DNA from: Strongylocentrotus droebachiensis
Taxonomy: Eukaryota > Echinodermata > Echinoidea > Camarodonta > Strongylocentrotidae
Assembly: GCA_035222895.1 (NCBI GenBank)
Contig: JAVYIG010005342.1
Coordinates: 1 to 64,000, forward strand
Length of the DNA stretch: 64,000 nt
Direction: 5' to 3'
Positions 1-10,600 of the stretch are shown piece by piece. The translations under genes and the position numbers were made by a program. Numbering within the stretch: position 1 is the stretch's first letter; each line of letters opens with the position of its first letter. Under the pieces are notes generated by a model, which was given only the letters and a program-made list of their open reading frames with translations, had not been told where the DNA came from and made no database searches.

Positions 1-705
1 GATCACAACTTCAATAATTCATAACTTTCTTATTTTCATTCAGAATTTGCTCAAACTTTCACTCACCTGATTTTCTTATTATTCTGCCTCTATCGAAACA
101 AACTTATTTTGGGGGTGGACTTTCCCTTTAATCAATGGTAGATATATATTCATATTATGACATTTTTTCAAAGTATACATGTATGTAGTGGCAGGAATGA
201 ACAAAATAATGAAATAATATCTAATTTGATATGTACCGTATATGATCAGAGTGCTGTAATTTCTTGACTTTTGAGAAATGTTATAAGTATCAATAGCCAT
301 CGATGAGTACCAGTATTGTGAAACTTCCATTGTAAAAATAAATGTGATAACAATCTCCAATTATTTTAGTAACAAGGTAATTTTGTGGGGCCCCATCTCA
401 TGGGTCTGTAGTAAATGTTAACCCATCTTATATGAAATATCAACTTGGTAGATATTATGATGGAGAGATCAAAAGGTCATAATTAAGAGTTGGAGTGTAA
501 GTGATGCAATGTGATGCACGTTTTGTGGCAAAATTGATAATTGATTGAAGATGAGCATATTAGAGGTGCAGTCACATTATCTAGTTTTGATTGTTTTTGT
601 GTTTTTAAAATGGAAGCTGCTTGTTAAAGGGGAAATCTAATGAGAAAAACAGGTCACTGAAAGTTTGAGCAAAAACAGATTACAAATTAGAAAGTTATTA
701 AATTG
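1..705. repeat. Inverted pair of interspersed repeats; no gene seen
   Basis: The stretch near 6-131 reappears in reverse complement near 625-705. Both contain a TTAAAGGG-like end followed by sequence matching 'gtgaaagtttgagcaaa' and 'agaaagttat'. This suggests two copies of one interspersed element lying head to head about 490 bp apart. The TTAAAGGG end resembles the ends of other short elements in this window (50632-51029). The middle (131-620) holds nothing I can assign. No convincing coding frame is present; the short reading frame at 79-360 has no recognisable domain. Confidence 0.5.
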
Positions 706-707
706 GC

Positions 708-1860
708 AACTCTGTGTACGCACCTGCTCGTCTGAATACAGTTTTTTCCCTCCCGCGCGAAGGAATGAAATATATCCCAGCAAGTATAGGGGATCATTAC
801 TGTTCCGTTGGGGGGGGGGGGGGGGGGTGAGGTCACCTTTTTAGGTCAGCCCCTGCGTACGCACCTGCTCGTCTGAATACAGTTTTTTCCCTCCCGCGCG
901 AAGCGCGGAAGCTTTTAAGTTTCATTAAATCATTAGAGAAAGAAGACGATTCCTTGCAGCATTCTCGACTCTTAATCCTTGTCTGATTTTCAAAAATGTT
1001 TTTTGTCTGCTCCTTTTTCATCATACGTCCTCTTCCTTTTCTCTCCTCTCTTTTTTTGGCCGGCGTTTTTTTTTTTTTTTTTTTTTTTTAGCTCAGGCAC
1101 ATAGCCAGAGTTTGATGTTTGAGGGGGGGGGGGGGGCACATACACGACAGTAATATGTAATCGATCGAGGTCAAAAAAGTTCAACCGATCTTGAAATTTG
1201 TGGGTGGCACGTGCCCCCCCCCCCCCCCCTTCTTCCCCCGTGGCTGCCCTGGCTACGCGCCTGCGGTCAGATGAACATCTTTTGATACCTTGTCCGCCCC
1301 GGAAACTCATGGGTTGAACGCAAATTAGGGTCAGATAAGCATTCAGGGCCGCCTCAGGGCCCCTGGTGGGGTCGAGGGTGCGGAAACCCCTGAATCTTAG
1401 GGGTTTCAGGCATTTGATTACGGTCAGATGAACATATTTTTATACCTTATTTGTGACACTGGCAGGACACTGATTGGCGTGAGGTCCAGGGGGCGGAGCC
1501 CCCCAGAAGCTCAGGGGTTTTAGGCATTACATAACCGTCAGATTAGCATACATTGGGGTACAGGGGGCAGAGCCCCCGGAAGCTCAGGGGTTTAGGCATT
1601 TTGATTACGGTCAGATGAACATATTTTTATACTTTATTTGTGACACTGGCAGGACACTGATTGGCGTGAGGTCCAGTGGGCGGAGCCCCCAGAAGATAAA
1701 GGGTTTTAGGCACTAAATTGCGGTCAGATGAGTATCAAGGGGCCTGCCCAAGGGCCCTTGGTTGGGTCCCGGGGGCAGAGCCCCAGAAGCTTAGGGGTTT
1801 TAGGCGTTTAATATGGTCAGATGAGCAATTTTTGATACCTTATTTGTTGTGACACTGGTA
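708..1860. repeat. GC-rich tandem/low-complexity region with a ~47-bp duplication and ~100-190-bp repeats
   Basis: A 47-bp segment beginning GTACGCACCTGCTCG occurs at about 716-763 and again at 857-904. From about 1266 to 1860 a motif recurs containing 'ggtcagatgaacat', 'gtgacactggcaggacac', 'gggggcggagccccc' and 'aagctcaggggttttaggc', in five or more diverged copies. The GGGGGCGGAGCCCCC part is self-complementary. Poly(G) or poly(C) tracts lie near 811-828, 1124-1136, 1215-1230 and 1937-1950. No gene is supported. Confidence 0.7.
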
Positions 1861-2159
1861 GTTAACTATTCTTTCTTTTGTGCTCTCCGTCTTTCTATTT
1901 CTTAAAATGCTTTTCCCAAAAAAAATTGGGAAGGGGGGGGGGGGGGGGGAGCTGAGGCTCCGATCCCCGCCGTTCCGCGGGCCCTGACATGTAGGCATCT
2001 CGAGAAGCATATTTCTTGCCTGGCTGTTAATTTACAAACGCATAAAAAAAGTATAATTTACTCAATAATGAGGAAAAATCTCGGAAAATTATGTCATTTC
2101 AGCATTATGTGTAAACCACCATTATGGAATTAGAAATAAAACACGTTAAATTTTATTTC

Positions 2160-2930
2160 CCCCGAGCCCCCACCCCGATCAATACGCTAGTGCCCGCCCC
2201 TCCCCCCCCCCCCTCCCCCGATCTACACTTTGTTGGCGGAAAAATCGCAACTGATCTCCCCTACCTTTCTTATTTCTCTTTTTTTTTCTTTCCCTTTCTC
2301 TCCTCTTTCCCTTTCCCTTTCCTTCCTTCTCCCTCTTTAAGGTTTGATGGGGGGGGGGGGAGGGGGAGGCAAGGTCATTTGAAAACCCACCCTTCTCCAC
2401 ACGTTGTTGGCGGGAATAACTGCAAATGATCTATTTCCCCTTCTTTTCACCTTTTTTTCCGGTCCCTTTTAGCTCTCTTTTTTTCCTTTTCCTTCTTTCT
2501 CTCTTTTTTTAGCGGGGCGGGGGGAGGCAAGGGCATTTTGCCCCACCTCCACCCCGATCACAACTTGTTGGCGGAAAGATGTAACTGATACCCCCTTCTT
2601 TCTATTTCCTGCCTTCTCTCTTATTTTTTTTATTAGGGGAGAGGGGGGGTGGGGGGAGGCGACAGCTTGGGAGGCGAGGCTCTTTCGGCACCCCCCCATC
2701 ACTTCTTCCCCCTTTTCTTTTCTTCTTCCTCTTCTTTCTTTCCCTTTCTCTCCTCTTTCCCTTCTTTTCCTTCTCTCGCTCTATCTCTTTTTTTTTTCCT
2801 TTCTTTTTTTCCCTTTTTTTTTTTTCCTTCTTTTTTTTTCCCTTCTTTTTTTTTTTCCTCCTTTTTTTTTTCCTTTTTTCCCCTTCTTTTTTTCCCTTCT
2901 CTTTTTCCCAGGGCACCCTAAATCTCTGTC
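2160..2930. repeat. Homopyrimidine (CT-rich) tract, + strand
   Basis: Long runs of C and T, densest at 2700-2910, are broken only by short G-rich patches. The Lys/Glu/Arg-rich frames on the opposite strand and Phe/Pro/Ser frames on this strand come from base composition and are not genes. Such tracts can form triplex DNA, which is inference here. Confidence 0.85.
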
Positions 2931-3435
2931 CGGACCTGGGCACGTGCCCATCCCCAGCCCAATGAATGGCAAACAAATGGAGAAAAAAACAAAAAGAGGG
3001 GAGAGCGAAGAGGAGAGATGAGGGAAAAGAACAAGAATGTGAGAGTGAGATATTGAAAGGAGACTAGATTGCTCGAAAATGCTATAAAAGAACGTATGTA
3101 CGTGTGAATCTGACAACGTGAGGAAACATAATGATTATTGTCTTAAATGAAATATTTTATTTGATGAGACATGACATATGTGAAACAATGAGATTCACAA
3201 ATATGGGGGTAGGGGGGGGGCGGTGGTTAAAGCATTCTCTGTTATATCGTCATCGTCATTATTGCTTAAACAATTATCTATTTTGAAAGCGTAAATAAGC
3301 AAAACTGCTCTCGATTTCTCAACCGTTAGTTTGTAAACAAAGAATATAATTCATGCCGCAACATAAACTAACTCCAAATTTGTCAAGGACTGATCCCTTT
3401 ACGACTTAAGTGAGAATATTGATTTCCATTATATT

Positions 3436-4344
3436 CGGAAGCGTTAAAGTGCCATTCTACTTGACGACATGACGAGATATTTCATTTTGTCAAGTCGACT
3501 TAATATCCATTTCATTTCGACATGTAAAGATATTTAACCTACCATGTCGACTTATCAACTTTTATTAGTCGACATGGCGAAATAAGTTATCTTGCCAAGT
3601 CGACTTCACAAAAAGTTCATGTTGTCATGGCGACAGTTATCTTACCCAGTCGACTTCTAAAAAAATACATGTCGCCATGGCGACATATATTATCTTACCG
3701 ATCGACTACCCAAAAAGTAATGTCGACATGGCGAAATAAATTATCTTGCCAAGTCGACTTCACAAAAAGTTCATGTCGTCATGGCGACATGTATTATCTT
3801 GCCAAGTCGACTTCACAAAAAAGTTCATCTCGTAATAGCGACATAAATTATCTCACCAAGTCGACTTCCCAAAAAGTATATGTCGTCATGGCGAGATATT
3901 TCTTACCCAGAGAACGCGAAGACCAAATACATGATTGCACTTAACTGTAATTATTAAAACTGACTCCACGTACTATGATCATTTATGTCGCCAAGACGAC
4001 ATCTACTGTTATTAAGTCGACTCGGTAACATCTTTTATCTCGCCATGACAACATGTACCTCTTACGAAGTCGACTTGGCAAGATATTTTTTATTTCGCCA
4101 TGACGACTTATACTTTTTGGGAAGTCGACTTGGTAAGATAAGTCATGTCATCATGACGACATACTTTCTGAGAAGTCGACTTGGCAAGATAATTTATTTC
4201 GCCATGACGACAGATACTTTTTGGGAAGTCGACTTGGTAAGATAATTTATGTCGCCATGACGACATGAACTTTATGCGAAGTCAACTTGGCAAGATGGAA
4301 TATCTCGTCATGTCGTCAAGTAGAATGGCACTCTAACGCTTCCG
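3436..4344. mobile_element. Foldback element with inverted satellite-like interior
   Basis: The ends are inverted repeats of about 46 bp with one mismatch: CGGAAGCGTTAAAGTGCCAT at the left, and its complement ending at 4344. The left half carries tandem copies of a roughly 55-60-bp unit built on AAGTCGACTT, 'aaaaagt' and 'tgtcgtcatggcgacat'. The right half carries the same unit in reverse orientation. A unique loop lies at about 3910-3985. The whole 909 bp can fold on itself. No transposase is encoded, so it is non-autonomous. It lies about 100 bp upstream of the CCAAT-containing stretch of the next gene. Reading frames at 3627-3944 and 3985-4245 are shadows of the repeat. Confidence 0.85.
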
Positions 4345-4439
4345 TATATACATAACGTATCCTCTCACCCGCTTATTCATCCGTTGCAGTTTCCGTCAAC
4401 CGATATTATGTGCAACATTTTCTTTTTTCTTTCGTTTGG

Positions 4440-4635
4440 ACGTTTTGAAGACACTATACAAGCCATTGGTCGCGTGCTTATTATTATTGGTCAGCCATTT
4501 TCAAGGAGCGAACTCATGTGGATGCTGCGAATTAAAGCGACTTATTTTCATCTCTTTCACAAAATCGTTAATAAGACGAGTTTATTTCCTCCTTGTGAAT
4601 TTCTCGGGATCAGAAATATTCATTACACTGCAGCC
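4440..4635 (+). promoter_or_regulatory. Promoter-like region / 5' UTR with two inverted CCAAT boxes
   Basis: Two ATTGG motifs (CCAAT on the other strand) occur close together in 'gccattggtcgcg' near 4464 and 'ttattggtcagcc' near 4488. This is a common arrangement in TATA-less housekeeping promoters. The sequence runs directly into ATG CCA AAA AGA CAG followed by a GTAAGA donor. The transcription start cannot be placed from sequence. Confidence 0.45.
4516..4635 (+). other. In-frame upstream extension that could encode a mitochondrial presequence
   Basis: The frame of the MPKRQ exon is open upstream, with in-frame ATGs at 4516 and 4522 and no stop before 4636. The 40-residue extension starts MWMLRIKATYFHLFHKIV. 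It contains several Lys/Arg and hydrophobic residues and only one acidic residue, which resembles a mitochondrial targeting sequence. APE1 acts in nuclei and mitochondria in animals, so an alternative start would make biological sense. It may equally be ordinary 5' UTR that happens to be open. Confidence 0.3.
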
Positions 4636-4650
4636 ATGCCAAAAAGACAG
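4636..4650 (+). CDS. First coding exon MPKRQ, shared or contested between APEX1 and the MADF/BESS gene
   Basis: ATG CCA AAA AGA CAG is followed at once by a GTAAGA donor, giving a phase-0 exon of 15 coding bases. It joins in frame to the phase-0 exon at 6608 (MPKRQ-HSIEKDELL, MADF). It also joins in frame to the phase-0 exons at 14163, 14953 and 15743 ([15 protein letters not shown]). Vertebrate APE1 begins MPKRGKK (human) or something very close, so the second join looks strikingly like a genuine APE1 N-terminus. The MADF exon lacks a nearby upstream ATG of its own and would also need this or another first exon. Both uses may be real. Confidence 0.6.
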
Positions 4651-7600
4651 GTAAGATATAAGATAAAAAGTAAGAAAAAACCGTAAAAAGACAACAAGAA
4701 ATAGGCCTATAAATGGGACCATGCATTGTCTAAACATTGTCCCCATCGCGTATCGATAAAAAAAAAAAGAGTTTAGATTCTATCACTCCTACAGTATTAC
4801 AATGCATATGAGGTCTAAACGTAAACTGTATTGACCTCATAGCCGTACTCGATTTAGCGCTAACTAAATAAATGGTACTAATCTTGACATTCTCGTGAAA
4901 CAAGCCACTTTGGATTTGGTCTTTGTGTCACTCAAGCTCAAGCCAGGCCGAAGCTAAGTAAGGCGCTTGCCTGGATGCTCGCGGTTCTTTGTGTGCAGTG
5001 CAGTGGCAACGCACGGCCCATTCCTGACCTTGGCCCTGTGATGCTTGGCACAGGGAATTTTTTCCTTGACTATGCAGATGAGATTTTGATGAAAGCTAAA
5101 AAGTCCAAAACGATTGGCAAATTAAAGTTAGTTTTCTTAATCAATTCTTATGGTTAAGTAGGAAAATAGCCTGGAACAAAAGTGAGACTGAGACTGAGTC
5201 TAAAAGAGAGAGAGAGAGAAAGAGATAGCATTTTAATCCAGCAATATGATTTTCAGATAAATACATGAATGTTTTCCAGTTGAATTGCAAATCCAATATG
5301 GATCTAGGCTGTTTGCCATGACTGCTATTGAAAGAAAACGCTCATCACTCCACATTCCCAACCAGACATCGCTAAACGACGAATTACTTGTGCCTCAAGT
5401 CGGTGAAATGGAACAAGGTTAGTCATCGGAAAGCAAAATTTGAAGAAGTATTTAAAACATCTTGGATTGTTGTAACCAACCGTTCATTTTCCACTGTAAA
5501 TAGTGGGATTTTGTCTCTGGATAAACTTCAAACTAAAGTCAGATCACAAAGCCATTGCTGCTCAGAAGTTTTGAAGCTCAGCTGTCTGACTGTGAATGTG
5601 GAGTTTGTGCAGCTTTTCAAATTCAAATAGGAAGGGTAAAAAAGTTGGCAACATCGGACAAAATCACACTGTTTCCATTGGAAAATGAACTTGAAATTGT
5701 ACTCTTTGCTTCATACTCTACTCAATTTTTTGACCCAACTCTCGGTTTTAGCTTGGTCTAATTAGTCTGAGGTCTTAGTGTCCCTTTGTTTATGATTTTA
5801 GGCCTCAGGTCAGGTTTACTGTAAATGAATTTGTAGAATATGTGGTGGCAGGGGGGGGGTGGGCTTATGTCTTACCATTGTGAAAATAGTGTAACTTGTT
5901 TTTTATTTTTACTATCTTTGCAGGGACCCCCGATCCAAATGTTTCATGTTTTGGGGTACCCCATACATTGTTTACTAGATCCAATGTTACTGATTGTAAT
6001 TTCATTATAGATTAACATTTTACACTAAATTATTATCTGATTAGATAAATTACTTCTACAGTGTAGATGTAAAATGAATACACATATGAATAAACTATTT
6101 GCTGAATTTACAAATGATGTTTAATGTGTTCAGTGTCTGCACATTGTTATCTTTTTTTCTGTTCACTTATTATGTATTTATTCTCCTCCAATAGCTGTAA
6201 CACTAAACAAATACTTACTACATTGTACTTGCAAAGGAAGTTTATTGTTACATTTTAAGCAAGCACTTTCCATCGCCTGTTGCACCTTTTTTTCCTCTTC
6301 TCCTCTCCATACCCATTTTAATATTTCATTTTTGTAAAACTGAATAAAATCTAAAAATATTTGTTGATACTCTAATTTTTGAAAGACTAGTTTTGTACAA
6401 GTTACAAATAAAGGTACAGTGTAGTGCACTGTAGTTGGACCTCATATTTGTAACTTTAAAAAAAATTGTTAAATGGTCTCGATTGTTAAAACAAATGCAA
6501 CCATTTTAATATCCTTTTTCTTCCCATTAAATCATGGTCTACTCTTGATGAATAAAGTATCCCTATTTTGAGAGTAACTACCATTCTGTTTTAAATTCAT
6601 TTTGCAGCATTCAATCGAGAAAGATGAGCTGCTTATAGCTGAGGTAGAGAAACACCCATTTCTCTACGAAAAAAACAAAATCTACAACCACACCATGAGG
6701 CAAGAGGGATGGGAAGAAATCGGTGTGATTTTGGGTATCTCAGGTGAGTTAAAGATTATGGGTACGTTTATGCTCAACTTTTTCTGGCCAGAATGAGGCA
6801 TTTGTTTTAGTTCAAAACACGGCTGCGTCCTTTCTCATTTTTGTAGAATCACTGAAAAACGGCGATCGTAAACTCACAAAAATGTGCATTTTGGATCGGC
6901 GATTCTGGGGAAGCATAAACGCACAATCATTTGTAAATGCGTTTAAATGGGGTCAACGTAGCAGGCGCAGTACAGGTTTGCGAATCCAGCTGCAAAACCA
7001 GAATCATGCCTGGAGGAGCCAGAGAAGTGAGCATAAACAGTTCACCATGGAACTGCGATTACGATGAGCGTTTCAAATCGCTCATTCTGCCTTCAAAATT
7101 GAGCATAAACGCACTCTAAGTTGAGTCGGGTCATGCGATTGCATCGTGAAAGAAACGTTGAATCGATCAGAAAAGGTTGATCATCTAGCATATAAGTGTT
7201 GATGTGTACTGCAAGGTTCTGGAATTATCAACTAGTTAACTTGATAACAAGTTTGGCCCAGTCTTGGTAAAGTTACAAGCACTGTACACAGAAAGATGTT
7301 TATGGAACTTCATGAACATGTGGCATCAAAATCTGTCCTGATTTTTACGATGTTTCATGCCATATTTAGAACAATTAAGGCATTTGAAGAGCGATGCTTT
7401 TCAGGTAACATATTTTATCTGATGTTCTTCCACACTTGCATAATACAATGAAAACGCTCACCAATTATTTTTCACCTCTTCTCAGAGCTCAACCTTCTCT
7501 TTAAGGAGTGGGCTCTCATGAGAAATTTGACACCGTTTGTTCGGATGTTTACCCAATAACAGGTGTTGTCAATCACCAGGATTAGCCTTCAGTTTTATGA

Positions 7601-10600
7601 CAAACAGGCCTTATGTTATGCATTGCATTTTCCCTCATCCCGAGACTCTATGAGAGACTAAGGGGTATTTCTTGATAGGCTTACGGGTTTGCTGTGTGCA
7701 GACTTGTACACACATTAATGATATGGTGTAATATTGAAGCCCTAAAAAAATTGCGCTTCAAAATGATCAAGAAGTGCCTCAAAAGAGTAAAAATCTTTGA
7801 GTGACAGGTTTTACCATACTCGTTTTCCCCAATAGACTGTAGTGTTATGAAAACCGTCAGGCGAACGGTTTTCAAAATTTGTAATGCCAATCATAAATAT
7901 CTTGATAATCAGACAGGCGATCGGCTTGTAAAAGTCCTGGGGTTCCTGACTGACCTAAAGGTTTATAATTATCATTGCATCATGAGCTAAATCCAGAATT
8001 TTGTTTCAGAATCTGAGACAAAGTTACCGGATCCCTTTAAGCAGTACTTATCATTTTTGTTCTTTCTTCCAAACCCTGAAATCTCTTTCTTTTTTTTTTA
8101 AACCAAAATGTCAAAACTTAGATAAGAAACCTTTGATGGGTGTGTGTAAAAGTATAAAATGGTCTGTCAACAATGTCTTTCTGGTCGCTCAATGTCCCAT
8201 ACCAACTGAATTCTCCACCCCTACCCTGGACCAACACTATACCTTAACCTAACCCTTGACCTCAACCAAACCGCAAAACCCAATTGCAAGCAACCCTAAC
8301 CATATTCTTTTATTTTTGACAAAAAAAGCCTGGAGCAATTGTTGCTGGAGTTTTAAAGCTTAATATCAAGTCTATTAATGACATACTGTTAAGAGTGTTA
8401 GTCTAGGTTGATCTTCTCCTTGTTATTTCACTTTTTCCCACTGTCTTGAGCATTTTGTAACCTTACGCATTGTAAATACTCATTATCATAATTATTAGTC
8501 AACATTTTGCCATTATCATCACAGACCTAGACGCCAAGCTTCGGTGGATAAATATCCGAGATTGCTTTAGTAGATGCCTCAAAAAGAAGAAGGCGGATCC
8601 CAGAGGAGACAGCTCCTATCGCTATCACTACAAGTACGCCAGCCAGCTAGAGTTCATGCTTCCACACCTCGCCCATGGGGAGTAAGTTATGGTTCAGGAT
8701 TTCTTTGTATATTGATAAATTTCTCCCTTAAATAATTTGTATATATTAATTCTAAAGATCTAAAATGGACTGTACACACATAAAATTGGAGTTGGTTCAA
8801 TGACTTTCAGCCCGTGTTAAAAAAAAACAAAAAACTTTTCGCCGGTGGGTTTTTCGGTTCAGGTCTTTATAATGGTGATAGTGATTATTTTACCTGACTG
8901 CTTGTAAATAAGCAACCAGACGGTCGACGGCTTTAGGTCTTCTCCGAGGGACCTGGTAATGAGGATTAATACCTTACCAAAGGGCACTAGCGCATCGACT
9001 TGGTTTCGAACCCGGGTCACCGGATTACGAGACCACTGCTCTACCGACTGAGCTATCGAGCCTCCTCCTTTGGTTGTGTACTTGTGTTTATAGGTAGCAT
9101 ACATGCCAACTGTTCAGATTAAAGAGGAACATTCCTCTTTTTGGGATAAGATAATTATCATTTTAATGCAGGTGTTCCTCTTCCTGTACAAATTTGTCTG
9201 TAGTATTGAATAGGAGAGTTAGGATTGTTCCTCTTTTTTTTTTTAAATAGCATAATTTGTACAGATTTCTGATTTTCAAATGTTGGCATGTATGAGGTAG
9301 TTGCCTAGCAACTTCTGACAAAACTCTGGAATGTGAGAAAAACATTTTTGCTTGCAGTTTAAATGCCCTACTATTAGAGATGGAATTGTGGTTAGGGTTA
9401 TGATTTGGATTAGGATAAGGGTAAGGAATGGGGTTAGGAAAAGGGTTAGGATTAGGGTTAGGAATGGAGTTAGGATTTGGATCAGGATTAGGGTTTGGAA
9501 TAGGGTTTGGATTTCGATAAGAAATAGTGTTAGGAATGGGGTTAGGATTTGGATTTGGATCAGAATTAGGTTTAGGATCAGGGTCAAGGGTAGGATTAGA
9601 ATTTGAATCATAGTCAAGGTTAGGATTAGGACTATGGCTAGGATTAAGATTACTTACGGATGGTGTATTATACAGTTGCTCCCTACATTGAACTGCTTGA
9701 GGATTGCAGAGCATGGTGGGGAAAAATTAAACTAAAAAAAATGACTTGTCTGTTTGGACAGGCCTTTCAAGTGGTGTACTCGTATGGCGCTGTGCCTTTA
9801 TTTATTCACTCAATATTAATATAATATTAGATGCTCGAGCTATGACAATATTGGACGAGTCCAAGACGAGTCTAATATTGTCTTAGCGAGAGCAATATAT
9901 TCTTGTATCAGACGAAAACAAAGCCATACAATATTATACAAATAATGAATGGTTATGAGTTCAATAGTGCAAATATTTTCATGAGTTGAAAGATTAACAT
10001 TCTATTCAACGAGGCGTCAGCCAAGTTGAATAGAATTATCGTTGAATCTTTCAACGAATGAAAATATTCGTTATTTGTTTTATACAACATCGAAGAAGAT
10101 CTAATAGAACGTTAATCAACATTATGCTTTACTCCTTTAAAGATAAATTAAAGTTGGAGTCAAGCCTTCTCGATTACATTCAGATTGCCTTCACGTCAGA
10201 TACACGCAGGGATACGCGCACGACAGAGAGGTACGCAGTCTGCATATAACCAAAAATGCACGGCGCATATAACCAAAAATGCACGACCGTGCAATATAAC
10301 ATCTACCGGTATTGAATATCATGTGACCAACAATCCTCCAATCAAATGACAAAGATCCACGTAGGTGTTGTATAATATTATTATAATCTATATCATTCTG
10401 ACTAGCGAAATAACAAAATTTGACTTACCTCTGTAAATATGGCTTTGTTTTCGTACGATATCAATATGATATCAATATCAATAGTTGAAGTTCCCGGATG
10501 CCTGAGCAATACAAAAACAATATTAGTCTGTCATCTGGGTACTGCGCTAAAGATATTGAATACGCTGATTTAATTGTACCACTTGGAAGCCTTATATTGA

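Noticed and set aside
2124-3116. Lys/Glu/Arg-rich and Phe/Pro/Ser-rich frames
   Set aside because: Produced by the homopyrimidine tract on both strands.
5319-5630. Frames beginning near 5319 (MTAIERKRSS...) with a GTTAGT donor and continuing at 5388
   Set aside because: A donor-like site follows a short ATG frame, but no domain is recognisable and it is not needed for either neighbouring gene. It could be an unrecognised exon.
8991-9062. Possible tRNA-Thr gene, minus strand
   Set aside because: A and B boxes are good but the acceptor stem is poor and SINE tail sequence follows, with a relic elsewhere in the window.
9163-9714. 183-codon Asn-Pro repeat frame, minus strand
   Set aside because: Translation of the TTAGGG-like array; no domain and no splice context.
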